A DNA stretch of 64,000 nt from CAYLLE01 sp964384485 (lineage in GTDB: Bacteria > Spirochaetota > Spirochaetia > CAYLLE01), in NCBI GenBank assembly GCA_964384485.1, contig CAYLLE010000003.1, positions 1 to 64,000 on the forward strand, given 5' to 3'. The position numbers and the translations under genes were made by a program. Position 1 is the stretch's first letter, and each line of letters starts with the position of its first letter. This document shows positions 17,931 to 26,631 of the stretch, in pieces. The notes beneath the pieces were generated by a model, which was not told the origin of the DNA, ran no database searches, and worked only from the letters and a program-made list of their open reading frames with translations.

Positions 17931-19961
17931 ATGAAAAGCGAACTAAGATATAGACAGATCCATCTGGATTTTCACACATCGGAGCATATCGAGAATGTCG
18001 GTTCAGATTTTGATCCCGATCAGTTCGCCGGCACTCTTGAGGAGGGAAACGTTGATTCGGTGACACTCTTCGCCAGGGGACACCACGGCTGGGCGTACTA
18101 CCCGAGCAAGATAGCGGCACCGCATCCGAACTTAAAACGTCCCGACTTACTCGGGGACATGATCGAAGCGTGCAGGAAACGGGACATAAATACACCGGTC
18201 TACATCACCGTACAATGGGACGAACGGACCGCCCGGGAGCATCCGGAGTGGCGGGTCATTAAGGCGGAAGGGAAACGGGGTACCGAAGACATGGACCAAT
18301 TCCAGGCTGTTTGGCACACCATCTGCCTGAATAACCCGGAATATCTTGACTACATATCCGCGCAGGCACTGGAAATTATGGATTTATACAATCCCTCAGG
18401 ATTTTTCTTTGACATCCTAACTCCCTGGCAGTGTGTTTGTCCCAAGTGTCTTCAATCCATGAACGAAAAAGGTCTAGATCCTGAAAAGCGTCAGGATCGG
18501 CTTATGAACGACAGGGACATAATCATGAACTACTACCGCCGGATTACCGGAGCGGTTTGGGATAAAGATTCCGATATGCGGGTCTTTCACAACAGCGGTC
18601 ACGTCTACCGGGGTGAACGGGACCGGTGGGAATTTTTCAGCCATTTGGAACTGGAATCCCTGCCCACCGGCGGATGGGGGTACAGTCATTTCCCCATTTC
18701 CGCCCGTTATACAGCCACCCTGGGTATGGAATTCCTTGGAATGACGGGGAAGTTCCACCGAAGCTGGGGTGAGTTCGGCGGGTTCAAGACTCCGGCTGCC
18801 TTGGAGTTCGAATGCGCCCTGATGTCCGCCATGGGAGCGAGGTGCAGCATCGGCGACCAGCTCCATCCTTCCGGCTGGATGGACCCTGAAACATACCGGA
18901 TCATAAAACCCGCATATGAAAGAGTAGAGAAACTTGAGGAACATATAAAAGGTGCCGTGAACGAATCGGAAATCGGACTGATATCATCGGAAGCACACGG
19001 TACCTATTTCGGTAATTATTATCAGGACCGGAACAACCGTCATGATGAAGGCGCGGTGCGGATGCTCCTGGAAACCCAGACCATGTTCGATATTCTCGAC
19101 ATGGAAGCCGATTTTTCCCGGTACCGGCTGCTCATCCTCCCCGACACGGTTACACTGGACGAGACCCTGACGGCAAAGTTTCAAGCCTACCTCGATAACG
19201 GGGGCAGGCTGATTTTATCCGGAGCATCCGGGATGAATACGGAATGTTCCGCCTTTACCCTAGATACCGGTGGGGAAGTAAAAAACGAAAACGGCACCTC
19301 CCGGTCGCCCTACTCACCGGATTACCTTTATCTTGGAAGCCAGGCAAAAACGTTCGATCCCGGGCTCCTTTCATCTCCCTTCGTTATCTACGATCCGGCA
19401 TATACGGTAAAGGCGGCGGACGGTGAAGTTATCGGACGCACCCGGCTGCCCTACTTCAACCGCTCCTGGAAACATTTTTGTTCCCATGCCCACGCGCCGT
19501 TCCGGACGGAGGATAACAGCATGTACGACGGGATCATCGCTAAGGGCAGCATCATCTATTTCTCCCATCCTGTTTTCCTTTCCTATTTCCGGACCGGACA
19601 GCCTCTTTTGAAATATCTCTTCCGGGGAGCGTTAAACAGACTGCTCCCGGATAGGCAGGTAACGGTTGAAACTCCGTCTTCGGGTATCATCAGTTTAACC
19701 CGGAAAAAAAATAAGCTCCAGCTGCACCTTCTTTACGGTAAACCTGAGTACCGGGGCAGGGAGCATGGGGTGGAAGTACTCGAAGATACCGTTCCGTTAA
19801 AGGACGTAAAGTGCAGCATCAGAAGCGGCACGGCCCCGCGGAATATACGCGGGGTAATGCTCGAACAGGATATCCCGTTTGAATATAACAAAGGCAGGAT
19901 CGATTTCACCGTTCCGGAAGTGAAAATTCACGAGCTCATAACGCTGGATTTCGGAGAGTAA
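17931..19961 (+). CDS. Putative glycoside hydrolase with beta-galactosidase-trimerization-like domain (GH151-like?)
   Basis: A 676-residue cytoplasmic protein with a strong AGGAGGAAGGA SD. Residues 1-340 look like a TIM-barrel glycosidase: DSVTLFARGHHGWAYYPS, TPVYITVQWD, and FFFDILTPWQCVCPKC, whose Asp is a candidate active-site residue. Residues about 375-445 (MLLETQTMFDILD, RLLILPDTVTL, YLDNGGRLILSG) resemble the glutamine-amidotransferase-like trimerization domain of GH42-type enzymes. A beta domain closes the protein. This architecture is shared with GH151 alpha-L-fucosidases, but the family call is my inference and the substrate is unknown. It runs 34 bp into the convergent REC gene. Confidence 0.7.
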   Translation: MKSELRYRQIHLDFHTSEHIENVGSDFDPDQFAGTLEEGNVDSVTLFARGHHGWAYYPSKIAAPHPNLKRPDLLGDMIEACRKRDINTPVYITVQWDERTAREHPEWRVIKAEGKRGTEDMDQFQAVWHTICLNNPEYLDYISAQALEIMDLYNPSGFFFDILTPWQCVCPKCLQSMNEKGLDPEKRQDRLMNDRDIIMNYYRRITGAVWDKDSDMRVFHNSGHVYRGERDRWEFFSHLELESLPTGGWGYSHFPISARYTATLGMEFLGMTGKFHRSWGEFGGFKTPAALEFECALMSAMGARCSIGDQLHPSGWMDPETYRIIKPAYERVEKLEEHIKGAVNESEIGLISSEAHGTYFGNYYQDRNNRHDEGAVRMLLETQTMFDILDMEADFSRYRLLILPDTVTLDETLTAKFQAYLDNGGRLILSGASGMNTECSAFTLDTGGEVKNENGTSRSPYSPDYLYLGSQAKTFDPGLLSSPFVIYDPAYTVKAADGEVIGRTRLPYFNRSWKHFCSHAHAPFRTEDNSMYDGIIAKGSIIYFSHPVFLSYFRTGQPLLKYLFRGALNRLLPDRQVTVETPSSGIISLTRKKNKLQLHLLYGKPEYRGREHGVEVLEDTVPLKDVKCSIRSGTAPRNIRGVMLEQDIPFEYNKGRIDFTVPEVKIHELITLDFGE

Positions 19962-20395
19962 TCGAGAGAAAGCCGGCTTTTCCGATACGCAGCAATCAGT
20001 TCCCGGTGGGTCTGAGCCCTGATAATCTTTGTCAGGAGAATCTCTTCGTCCACCGGTTTTTTTACTAAATCAAAAATTATTCCTTCCCGGACATGTTTGA
20101 TCACATTTCCGGTGCCGCCGGTATGAACCGATATTACAAGAGGATCAGCGGCCGGATCGCTGCGCTTCAGCTGGTAAACCCAATCAAGATCGTCTTCCCA
20201 CGAGTAAAAATCATATAAAAGCAGAGCAGGTGCTTTACGGGTAACAATCCGTTTTACCCCTCCCAGAGAGGAACACCGCAGCACCTCTTCTATTCCGAGA
20301 ATTTTTAGCGTGGCATAGAGGCTGAACATGTACGCGTCATCGTCACCGGCAAGGAGAATAGACATTTTTTTGTGTCTGTCATTTTTTTTCAGCAA
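19928..20395 (-). CDS. Stand-alone receiver (CheY-like) protein, divergent
   Basis: A receiver-fold protein of 155 residues: acidic pocket AGDDDAY, candidate phospho-acceptor Asp in LLYDFYS, and the conserved Lys in VKKPVDEEI. The Asp loop is unusual (YDFYSWEDD instead of DxxMP), so signalling may be altered. The upstream TTG at 20395 has a GGGAGG SD about 9 nt before it and overlaps the HD-GYP gene by 17 bp. An ATG at 20365 (MSILLAGDD) lacks an SD. It is the last gene of the chemosensory operon and probably serves as its CheY-type output. Confidence 0.8.
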   Translation of the reverse strand: MLKKNDRHKKMSILLAGDDDAYMFSLYATLKILGIEEVLRCSSLGGVKRIVTRKAPALLLYDFYSWEDDLDWVYQLKRSDPAADPLVISVHTGGTGNVIKHVREGIIFDLVKKPVDEEILLTKIIRAQTHRELIAAYRKSRLSLDYSPKSSVMSS

Positions 20396-21773
20396 TGCCC
20401 ACTGCCTCCCGGTACGGGTACTTTTTCTTTGATACTTCCGACAATATCCTGACAGCTTCGGGACAGAACTGAGAACCCGCGGCTTTTTCTATGACCTTCA
20501 TGGCGTCTCCGTGTTTCTTCCCCCTGCGGTAAGGCCGGTCGCTTGTTAAGGCATCATACGCGTCGGCTACGGAGAGGAGGCGGGAGCAGAACGGTATGTC
20601 CTCTCCCCCAATACCGTCGGGATATCCCTTGCCGTCAAACCGCTCATGATGATGACGGATTATATTCGCGGAATTCCTTAGACTCGGTACGGAGGAAATT
20701 ATCTTTTCACCGAGAAGCGGATGTTTCTTGATCTCCTCAAACTCTTCATCAGAAAGGGGACCGGCTTTGAGCAGTATCTGATCGGGAATTCCGATCTTTC
20801 CGATATCGTGGAGTTCACCGCTTATCCGATACAGATCAATTTCTTTACGGTCCAAGCCCAGGTAATCCCCGAATGAAACCATAATGGCGGAAACATTCCG
20901 GGAGTGACCCCGGGTGTACGGATCTTTCGCTTCCAACGCGGAGACCAGGCTCGCGATAATCCCGATAAAGGTGCGCTGTTCTTTCGTCAGCATTTCCCGT
21001 TCTTTCAGCAGAATAAGATAGTTGTCCGAAAGTATCCGTTCGATCATGCTCACTAGGTAATCACCGTCAAAGGGCTTCAGGATGTAGCCGGCACATCCCA
21101 GATTTATCATCCGTTTCATTCTTCCATGGCCGAAGGTACCGCTCATGACTATAAACGGAACAGTCCGCAGCTTGTCTTTTTTTAGTACCTCCCGGTAGAA
21201 TCTCAGTCCGTCCATATTCGGCATTTCAATATCGCTCAGAATCAAATGGACTTTATTGATGTCCAGGACCATAAGGGCTTCGAGACCGTCGGAGGCAGTA
21301 ATAACCTGGAAACCGGCCGCGCCGAGGATTCGGAAAATAAGCTGCCGGGCCGGTTTGGAATCATCCACCACCAGGACCGTCTGTCCCCGCTTGAAGTGGT
21401 AATTCTGAAGCAGTTCCAGCACCTGTTCGGTAAGCCGGCTGCGGACCTCCTTCCGGGGAATATAGGCGGACGCTCCCTCCGCGAAAACAGCGTCAATTTC
21501 CTCTTCCCGATCAAAGTCCGAAATAATGATAAGAGGCGTACCGGGGTTCAATGACGATTCCCGGAGACGACGGCAGACTCCCTCTATATCTTTGTCCCTG
21601 TCCTGATCCAGAATAAAGAGGGAATACCTTTCCGCTCCCGCGGCTTTTACGGCATCGGCAGGAACGTGATGCAATGTCAACGAAGCTTTTACAGGAGCTA
21701 GGAAGGCAGCATACTTACTGCACCGGTCCTTATCCGGGGTCACCATCAGAATACTCACCGGTTCCCGGCTCAT
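20379..21773 (-). CDS. Dual-receiver HD-GYP c-di-GMP phosphodiesterase
   Basis: A 464-residue response regulator. REC1 (8-122) is degenerate: it has TPDKD where an acidic pocket is expected. REC2 (132-248) is canonical, with VVDDS and phospho-Asp181 in SDIEMP. The HD-GYP domain (265-460) carries His322-Asp323 in LHDIGKIGIPD, HHHERFDGKGYP (374-385) and SVADAYDALTSDRPYR, all needed for hydrolysis of cyclic-di-GMP. It overlaps cheA as ATGA, so the phosphodiesterase is very likely the direct phosphorylation target of that CheA. Such enzymes lower c-di-GMP and so favour motility over attachment. Confidence 0.94.
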   Translation of the reverse strand: MSREPVSILMVTPDKDRCSKYAAFLAPVKASLTLHHVPADAVKAAGAERYSLFILDQDRDKDIEGVCRRLRESSLNPGTPLIIISDFDREEEIDAVFAEGASAYIPRKEVRSRLTEQVLELLQNYHFKRGQTVLVVDDSKPARQLIFRILGAAGFQVITASDGLEALMVLDINKVHLILSDIEMPNMDGLRFYREVLKKDKLRTVPFIVMSGTFGHGRMKRMINLGCAGYILKPFDGDYLVSMIERILSDNYLILLKEREMLTKEQRTFIGIIASLVSALEAKDPYTRGHSRNVSAIMVSFGDYLGLDRKEIDLYRISGELHDIGKIGIPDQILLKAGPLSDEEFEEIKKHPLLGEKIISSVPSLRNSANIIRHHHERFDGKGYPDGIGGEDIPFCSRLLSVADAYDALTSDRPYRRGKKHGDAMKVIEKAAGSQFCPEAVRILSEVSKKKYPYREAVGIAEKK

Positions 21774-23866
21774 GACACCTCCATCGCGTATTCCAGCCCT
21801 TCTCCAATCTTATTGACGTCCAGGATCAACGCCACCGAACCATCTCCGAGAATAGTCGATCCCGAAAACTCAGGTACCGACTGGAATCCTGAATCCATGG
21901 ACTTGATGACGGTCTGATATTGTCCGACAATCTCATCAACCACAAAAACCATCCGTTTATCCCGGGAGATAATGACAACTGCGTTCTGCAGCTTCGGGTG
22001 ATGCCCCGGAATCTCCAGTAATTTTCGCAGATTGATATACGGAACCGGATCACCGTGCAGGGAGGCTACGGTTGTAAGTTCTCCGGGTTTGGGTATCTGT
22101 TCCCGGTGGATAAAGCATTCGTCCACGGATTGAAGATTGATAACATACTTTTCATTCCCCAGCCGAATCAGAAGACAGTCGATTATGGCCAGGGTAAGGG
22201 GTATCCTCAAAGTAAAAACCGTTCCCTTTCCTTCCTCGGATTCTACAGAAACTGAAGCAGAGATCGATTCGAGATTCCGTTTGACCACATCTAGCCCCAC
22301 CCCTCGGCCGGAAATGGAAGTGGTTTTTTCCGCGGTGGAAAATCCGGGAGCGAAGATCAGCGCTCGGATCTGGTCGTCCGAGAGAACTTCGTGTTCCGTA
22401 ACGATACCTTTTTCGACAGCCCTTCTGCGGATGCTTTCTTTCACCAGTCCCTTACCGTCATCAGAGACAGTAATCAGGACCGACGCTCCTTCGTACTTTG
22501 CCCCGATACTGACCTTGCCCTTCTCGGGTTTCCCGTTTTTCTTTCTCGTTTCAGGATCTTCCAACCCGTGGTCGATGCTGTTCCGTATAATATGAACCAG
22601 AGGATCCTGCAGCATCTCGATAACGTTTTTATCGAGTTCTGTATCGGCCCCGGTTATTCCCAGGTCCACAGGCTTTTTAAGTTCGTTCGAAAGGTCCCGG
22701 ACCAGCCGGTTATACCCGTTAAAAAGCTCAGTCAGGGGAACCAGACGGATATTCATGGCGCTTTCCCGCATCCTCACGGTGAGCATCTCCAGGTTTTCCC
22801 CGATATTGCTCAATTCCGCGTCTTCGGCGCTGGTAATCTTCTGACTCAGCCTTGTCTGGACAGTCACCAGCTCTCCCACCAGATTAACCAGTTCATCGAG
22901 CTTTTCGTTTCTCACTCTGATGGTTGAGGCGGATTTTGCTTTCTTCCTTCGGTTTTCCCGGATGTAATTCTGCTCCTCCAGGGCGGACTCCAGCTCCTCT
23001 CCTGATATCAAGCCCTCTTCCACCGCGATACCGCCGAGCAGTTTCTTTTCATCCAGGAGTTTATTCAGATCCCCCGCGGTAATGTCGCCCCGGTCGAGAA
23101 GAATCTCCCCGATTCTTTTGTAATCCTCCCCGGTATTAATACGCTCCTTATCATCAATAATATCGATATTTATAAAAGATTGATCCTCAACAAAAATAAA
23201 GACATCTTTTACCGCGTTTATTCCGGCAGAAGTAGTTAGGATAACCGTCCATTTTACGTAACAGCTGTCGGCAGATATTTGATCCAGGGGCGGTACCTCC
23301 AGGGTCTGTGCCGCGCAGAGCATTTCTCCGAGACCGCTCAGCTCCTCCAGAATCATGGACGGACGGCCCCCCCGGGAAAAGATATCCATAGAGGGTTTAA
23401 ATGTAATTCGGTAAGTAACTTCCGAGTCTGCCTGCTCAGACTCGCCGGGAGATTGCTCAGAACCTTCCGGCGGTTTCTTTTCACCTTGAGAGAGAAAGAA
23501 AGAAATTTGTTCTTTCAGGGATTCATCCGGCTCCGGCTCGCAGCCGTCCTCCCGGAGACAAGTTATAAGCCCTAAAATATGATCTCTCGCCTTTAGTGTA
23601 AGGTCTATCAATTGGCGGGTGACCGGCAGCTCTCCCAGCCGGATGAGATCAAAAAGATTCTCGAACTCATGAGTAAATGCTGATATCTGGGAAAAACCAA
23701 ACATGCCGGCGGAACCCTTTATCGTGTGCAGATTCCGGAAGACATTGTTCACCAACTCCATGTTCTCGGAATCGCCTTCCAGCTCCACCAGCATCGATTC
23801 GATATTGTCCAGCATCTCCATGGATTCTTCAAAAAATAGTTCAATTCCTTTTTCACTTTGCAGCAT
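21770..23866 (-). CDS. cheA: Chemotaxis histidine kinase CheA with MshEN-like insert and CheW domain
   Basis: A 698-residue kinase. The Hpt domain has phospho-His47 (LHTIKGSAGMFG). A middle domain at 150-240 starts FKPSMDIF. Residues 251-299 hold two tandem segments, RIGEILLDRGDITAGDL and LGGIAVEEGLISGEEL...EEQ, that match the pattern of c-di-GMP-binding MshEN repeats. The dimerization domain is about 315-390. The ATPase runs from 395 to 555 with N box (HIIRNSIDHGLE), DDGKG and GRGVGLDVV. The CheW-like domain is 560-690. It lies between STAS (4-nt gap upstream) and HD-GYP (ATGA overlap). No separate CheW, CheR or CheB is nearby. Confidence 0.95.
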   Translation of the reverse strand: MLQSEKGIELFFEESMEMLDNIESMLVELEGDSENMELVNNVFRNLHTIKGSAGMFGFSQISAFTHEFENLFDLIRLGELPVTRQLIDLTLKARDHILGLITCLREDGCEPEPDESLKEQISFFLSQGEKKPPEGSEQSPGESEQADSEVTYRITFKPSMDIFSRGGRPSMILEELSGLGEMLCAAQTLEVPPLDQISADSCYVKWTVILTTSAGINAVKDVFIFVEDQSFINIDIIDDKERINTGEDYKRIGEILLDRGDITAGDLNKLLDEKKLLGGIAVEEGLISGEELESALEEQNYIRENRRKKAKSASTIRVRNEKLDELVNLVGELVTVQTRLSQKITSAEDAELSNIGENLEMLTVRMRESAMNIRLVPLTELFNGYNRLVRDLSNELKKPVDLGITGADTELDKNVIEMLQDPLVHIIRNSIDHGLEDPETRKKNGKPEKGKVSIGAKYEGASVLITVSDDGKGLVKESIRRRAVEKGIVTEHEVLSDDQIRALIFAPGFSTAEKTTSISGRGVGLDVVKRNLESISASVSVESEEGKGTVFTLRIPLTLAIIDCLLIRLGNEKYVINLQSVDECFIHREQIPKPGELTTVASLHGDPVPYINLRKLLEIPGHHPKLQNAVVIISRDKRMVFVVDEIVGQYQTVIKSMDSGFQSVPEFSGSTILGDGSVALILDVNKIGEGLEYAMEVS

Positions 23867-23869
23867 ACA

Positions 23870-24211
23870 TCAACTCCAGACTTCATTTTTCACCGATTCG
23901 GCGAAGTCGGTCCGGGCATGTTTAAAAAAACCGGTCAGCTGAATCATCCGCCGCAGCTCCCCGGATATTTCTCCGTTTAACAGGAGCGCTTTGCTTCTGT
24001 TTTCCGCGTATTTATCAGCACTGCATAAAAGCTGAAGAAAGGAGGAATCAGCCTGCTTGACCCCGGAAAGATCAAGCAGGAATGTTTTCCCTCCGGCCAG
24101 TATTTTTAAAAACACAGCCCGCAGTTTTTCAATCCGGTCTACCGTCATGGCCCCCTGGAAAACAACCGCGATACTATTTCCGGATTTTCTGCAGCTAATT
24201 CTGTTCTTCAT
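23870..24211 (-). CDS. STAS-domain protein of chemosensory operon
   Basis: A 113-residue single-domain protein with the STAS fold pattern: SIAVVFQGAMTVDRIEKLRAVF, then FLLDLSGVKQADSSFLQLL. The usual phosphorylatable Ser of anti-sigma antagonists lies in DSSGL-type loops, and ADSSFLQL keeps Ser residues there. Gene order MCP-STAS-CheA with gaps of 3-4 nt makes it a structural or regulatory part of the array. Comparable STAS proteins occur in non-flagellar chemosensory operons. Its role here is unproven. Confidence 0.85.
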   Translation of the reverse strand: MKNRISCRKSGNSIAVVFQGAMTVDRIEKLRAVFLKILAGGKTFLLDLSGVKQADSSFLQLLCSADKYAENRSKALLLNGEISGELRRMIQLTGFFKHARTDFAESVKNEVWS

Positions 24212-24215
24212 AATC

Positions 24216-26366
24216 TTAATACTCTTCGTAATCCTTATCGCTTATGTCTTTTGATCCCCGGTTGTTCTCATCGATAATGCCGGAAAGTTTTATTCCGGTT
24301 ACCTGTTTTTCCTGCCTCTGATTTTTGACTGCTTCCCCTTTTACCGTGTTATTGCCGTTTCCATTCCCGCTTCCGCTGCTGTTACCATTACCGTTACCAT
24401 TGCCGTTTCCGGTGTTGGGAGATGTCTGTTTAACTTCGATTTTCTGCTGTTTCGGTTTATCCAGGGATTTGATTTTTTCCTGTCCCGGCTGACCAGCGTA
24501 GTCCTGACCGACTTGGAAGAACGATACAACAGACCGGAGATGTTCCGCCTGACCAGCCAGTTCTTCCGATGTCGCCGCCATCTCTTCGGATTGGGAAGAC
24601 TGCTCTTCCGAAGTTGCCGCGACCTCTTCCGAAGATGCCGCGTTCTGCTGGATAATCGAATCCAGATCGTTCATTGCCTTATTTATCTGTTCGGCTCCGC
24701 TGTTCTGCTCCCTGCTCGCGGCGCTGATATCCTGGACGAGTTCAGCCGTTTTCTTAATATCCGGTACTATTTGCGTCAAAAGTTCTCCGGCCCGTTCCGC
24801 CACCGCTACGCTGTTGGTAGAAAGTTCGCTTATTTCTCCAGCCGCCTTCTGACTGCTCTCGGCCAGTTTCCGGACCTGGGCGGCAACCACGGCGAATCCT
24901 TTTCCGTGCTCACCGGCCCTGGCCGCTTCGATCGCGGCGTTCAGGGACAGCATGTTTGTCTCCCGGGCGATATCTTCGATGATGGTTATTTTTTCCGCTA
25001 TCTTTTTCATGGCTGCAACAGTATCGGTAACCGCCTGCCCCCCGTCTTCCGCGTCTTTAGCAGCCTTCAGGGATATCTTCTCGGTAACCGACGCGTTATC
25101 CGCGTTCTGCTTGATGTTAGCGGCCATCTCCTCCATGGAGGATGATACCTGTTCCACTGCCGAAGCCTGCTCCGTTGCGCCCTCAGACATCTTTTGAGCG
25201 GTGCCGGACATCTCTTCGGAACCCACCGATACCTGCTGGGCCGCCTGGCTCATCTGCTGGCTTCCCACCGATACATTGGTGGAGGCTATCTGCACCTCCC
25301 GTATAACCCCGGCAATTTTCTCCGTCATATTGTTGAGGGAATTGGCCAAATCGGTAATCTCATCACCGCCGTACACATCCACGGTGGAATCAAAATGTCC
25401 TTCCCCCATTTTTGTGGCATGATTTATAACCAGTTTTGTCCGTCTGATGATAGTCCGGACAATGAGGAAGATAATGATACCGACCACAATGACGATTGCC
25501 GCGGTAGTTATTATTCCAACAAGCTGGATTTTGTTCACGTCGGAGAATACATCGGACAGGTCAGCACCTACAGCAATTATCCATCCGGTAACATCGGTCC
25601 CGGATATGGAAACGATCTTCTGTTCACCTTCCCAGGGATAAAAAACCATTCCGTTCTTTTTCTGGATCATCTCCTGACCCCAGTCATGGATAGATATGTC
25701 TAGAGACAGAATATTGTTCTTGTCCGGATGAGCTAGAATCACACCATCGGAATTCATCATATACGCGTATCCTCTGGTTCCAACCTTAATCGGTGAGATA
25801 AATTCATCCGAAAAACCAAAAAGGGGAATTGTTGCCAGAAAAACTCCGGTGGTTTTCCGGTCGACCTTTACCGGACTGGCGATCACAAAAATAGGATTCC
25901 CTGTTACTTTATGAAGCATCACATCACTTATTACTGTTTCCCCACGAATAGCTTTCTGGAAATAATCCCTTTCACCTACATCAACCGTTCCAACATCAGT
26001 GGGATCATTAGAAGCCACCAACATTCCGGTATTGTCGGCAACATGCATCGTTTCATATTGCTTATACCTGGATAACAGATACATGATCCGGTCATTCGCC
26101 CGTTCAGTTACCTCCCCGCCCGGAGCCGTAAAGAGGGACGTAAACTCATCATCTTCAGACCACACTTCTATATCATTGCGGTTCCGTACCAGGTACTCGT
26201 CGAGCTGCCGGACCGCGGTATCGGATAACTGTTCCAGTTCGTGAATTGTCGCGCTTCTAATCGATTGCTGGGCTATAACAATGGATATAACCGCAAGCAG
26301 AACCATACCTGCTAATACTAAAAGCAGAGTTGGAATCAAAAACTTATTTTGAAGATTAAACTTCAT
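24216..26366 (-). CDS. Methyl-accepting chemotaxis protein with periplasmic dCache sensor
   Basis: A 716-residue receptor. TM1 is at about 8-30. The periplasmic double Cache-type domain (about 35-275) has DNTGMLVASNDPTDVG, YFQKAIRGE and the KVGTRGYAYMMNSDGVILAHPD repeat. TM2 is at about 282-305, followed by HAMP. The signalling domain has its tip at ETNMLSLNAAIEAARAGEHGKGFAVVAAQVRKLA. The C-terminus has a Gly-Asn-rich linker (about 645-670) and ends DKDYEEY, resembling an aromatic pentapeptide tether for CheR. An AGGAGG SD lies 7 nt upstream of the ATG. It is first gene of the STAS-CheA-HD-GYP-REC operon. Confidence 0.95.
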   Translation of the reverse strand: MKFNLQNKFLIPTLLLVLAGMVLLAVISIVIAQQSIRSATIHELEQLSDTAVRQLDEYLVRNRNDIEVWSEDDEFTSLFTAPGGEVTERANDRIMYLLSRYKQYETMHVADNTGMLVASNDPTDVGTVDVGERDYFQKAIRGETVISDVMLHKVTGNPIFVIASPVKVDRKTTGVFLATIPLFGFSDEFISPIKVGTRGYAYMMNSDGVILAHPDKNNILSLDISIHDWGQEMIQKKNGMVFYPWEGEQKIVSISGTDVTGWIIAVGADLSDVFSDVNKIQLVGIITTAAIVIVVGIIIFLIVRTIIRRTKLVINHATKMGEGHFDSTVDVYGGDEITDLANSLNNMTEKIAGVIREVQIASTNVSVGSQQMSQAAQQVSVGSEEMSGTAQKMSEGATEQASAVEQVSSSMEEMAANIKQNADNASVTEKISLKAAKDAEDGGQAVTDTVAAMKKIAEKITIIEDIARETNMLSLNAAIEAARAGEHGKGFAVVAAQVRKLAESSQKAAGEISELSTNSVAVAERAGELLTQIVPDIKKTAELVQDISAASREQNSGAEQINKAMNDLDSIIQQNAASSEEVAATSEEQSSQSEEMAATSEELAGQAEHLRSVVSFFQVGQDYAGQPGQEKIKSLDKPKQQKIEVKQTSPNTGNGNGNGNGNSSGSGNGNGNNTVKGEAVKNQRQEKQVTGIKLSGIIDENNRGSKDISDKDYEEY

Positions 26367-26415
26367 TTTCTTTCCTCCTGAAATAACCCGGGGGTTTTTA
26401 ATTTCGTCTACCTAT

Positions 26416-26432
26416 ATCAAAAACCGTGCCAA
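26416..26432 (-). promoter_or_regulatory. Candidate sigma-54 (-24/-12) promoter for chemosensory operon
   Basis: The minus strand reads TTGGCACGGTTTTTGAT, close to the sigma-54 pattern TTGGCACG-N4-TTGCW, with correct GG-to-GC spacing but GA in place of GC at -12. It is about 50 bp upstream of the MCP ATG and 200 bp from a gene for a GAFTGA-bearing activator. A sigma-70-like TTGAAA with an AT-rich -10 lies just upstream, so the assignment is tentative. Confidence 0.45.
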
Positions 26433-26631
26433 TTATTTTTACGGTATAATTGTTTTCAATAAAGGGAATTAAAGAGATTCAGAAAATCTATATAGGGATT
26501 CGAAGGTGTAAACTCTTTTAGCCGGAATCAGTACCGTAAAACGTTCGGCAGGAATAATTCCTTTGAGCATAAACAGTTATGATGCTGTAAAGAAAAATTT
26601 ACATGGAAAGAAATGTGTCGCCCGGAAAATG

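Noticed and set aside
24341..24420. Gly-Asn codon repeats in the MCP as a CRISPR-like or tandem DNA repeat
   Set aside because: It is a low-complexity coding linker without spacers or regular unit length.
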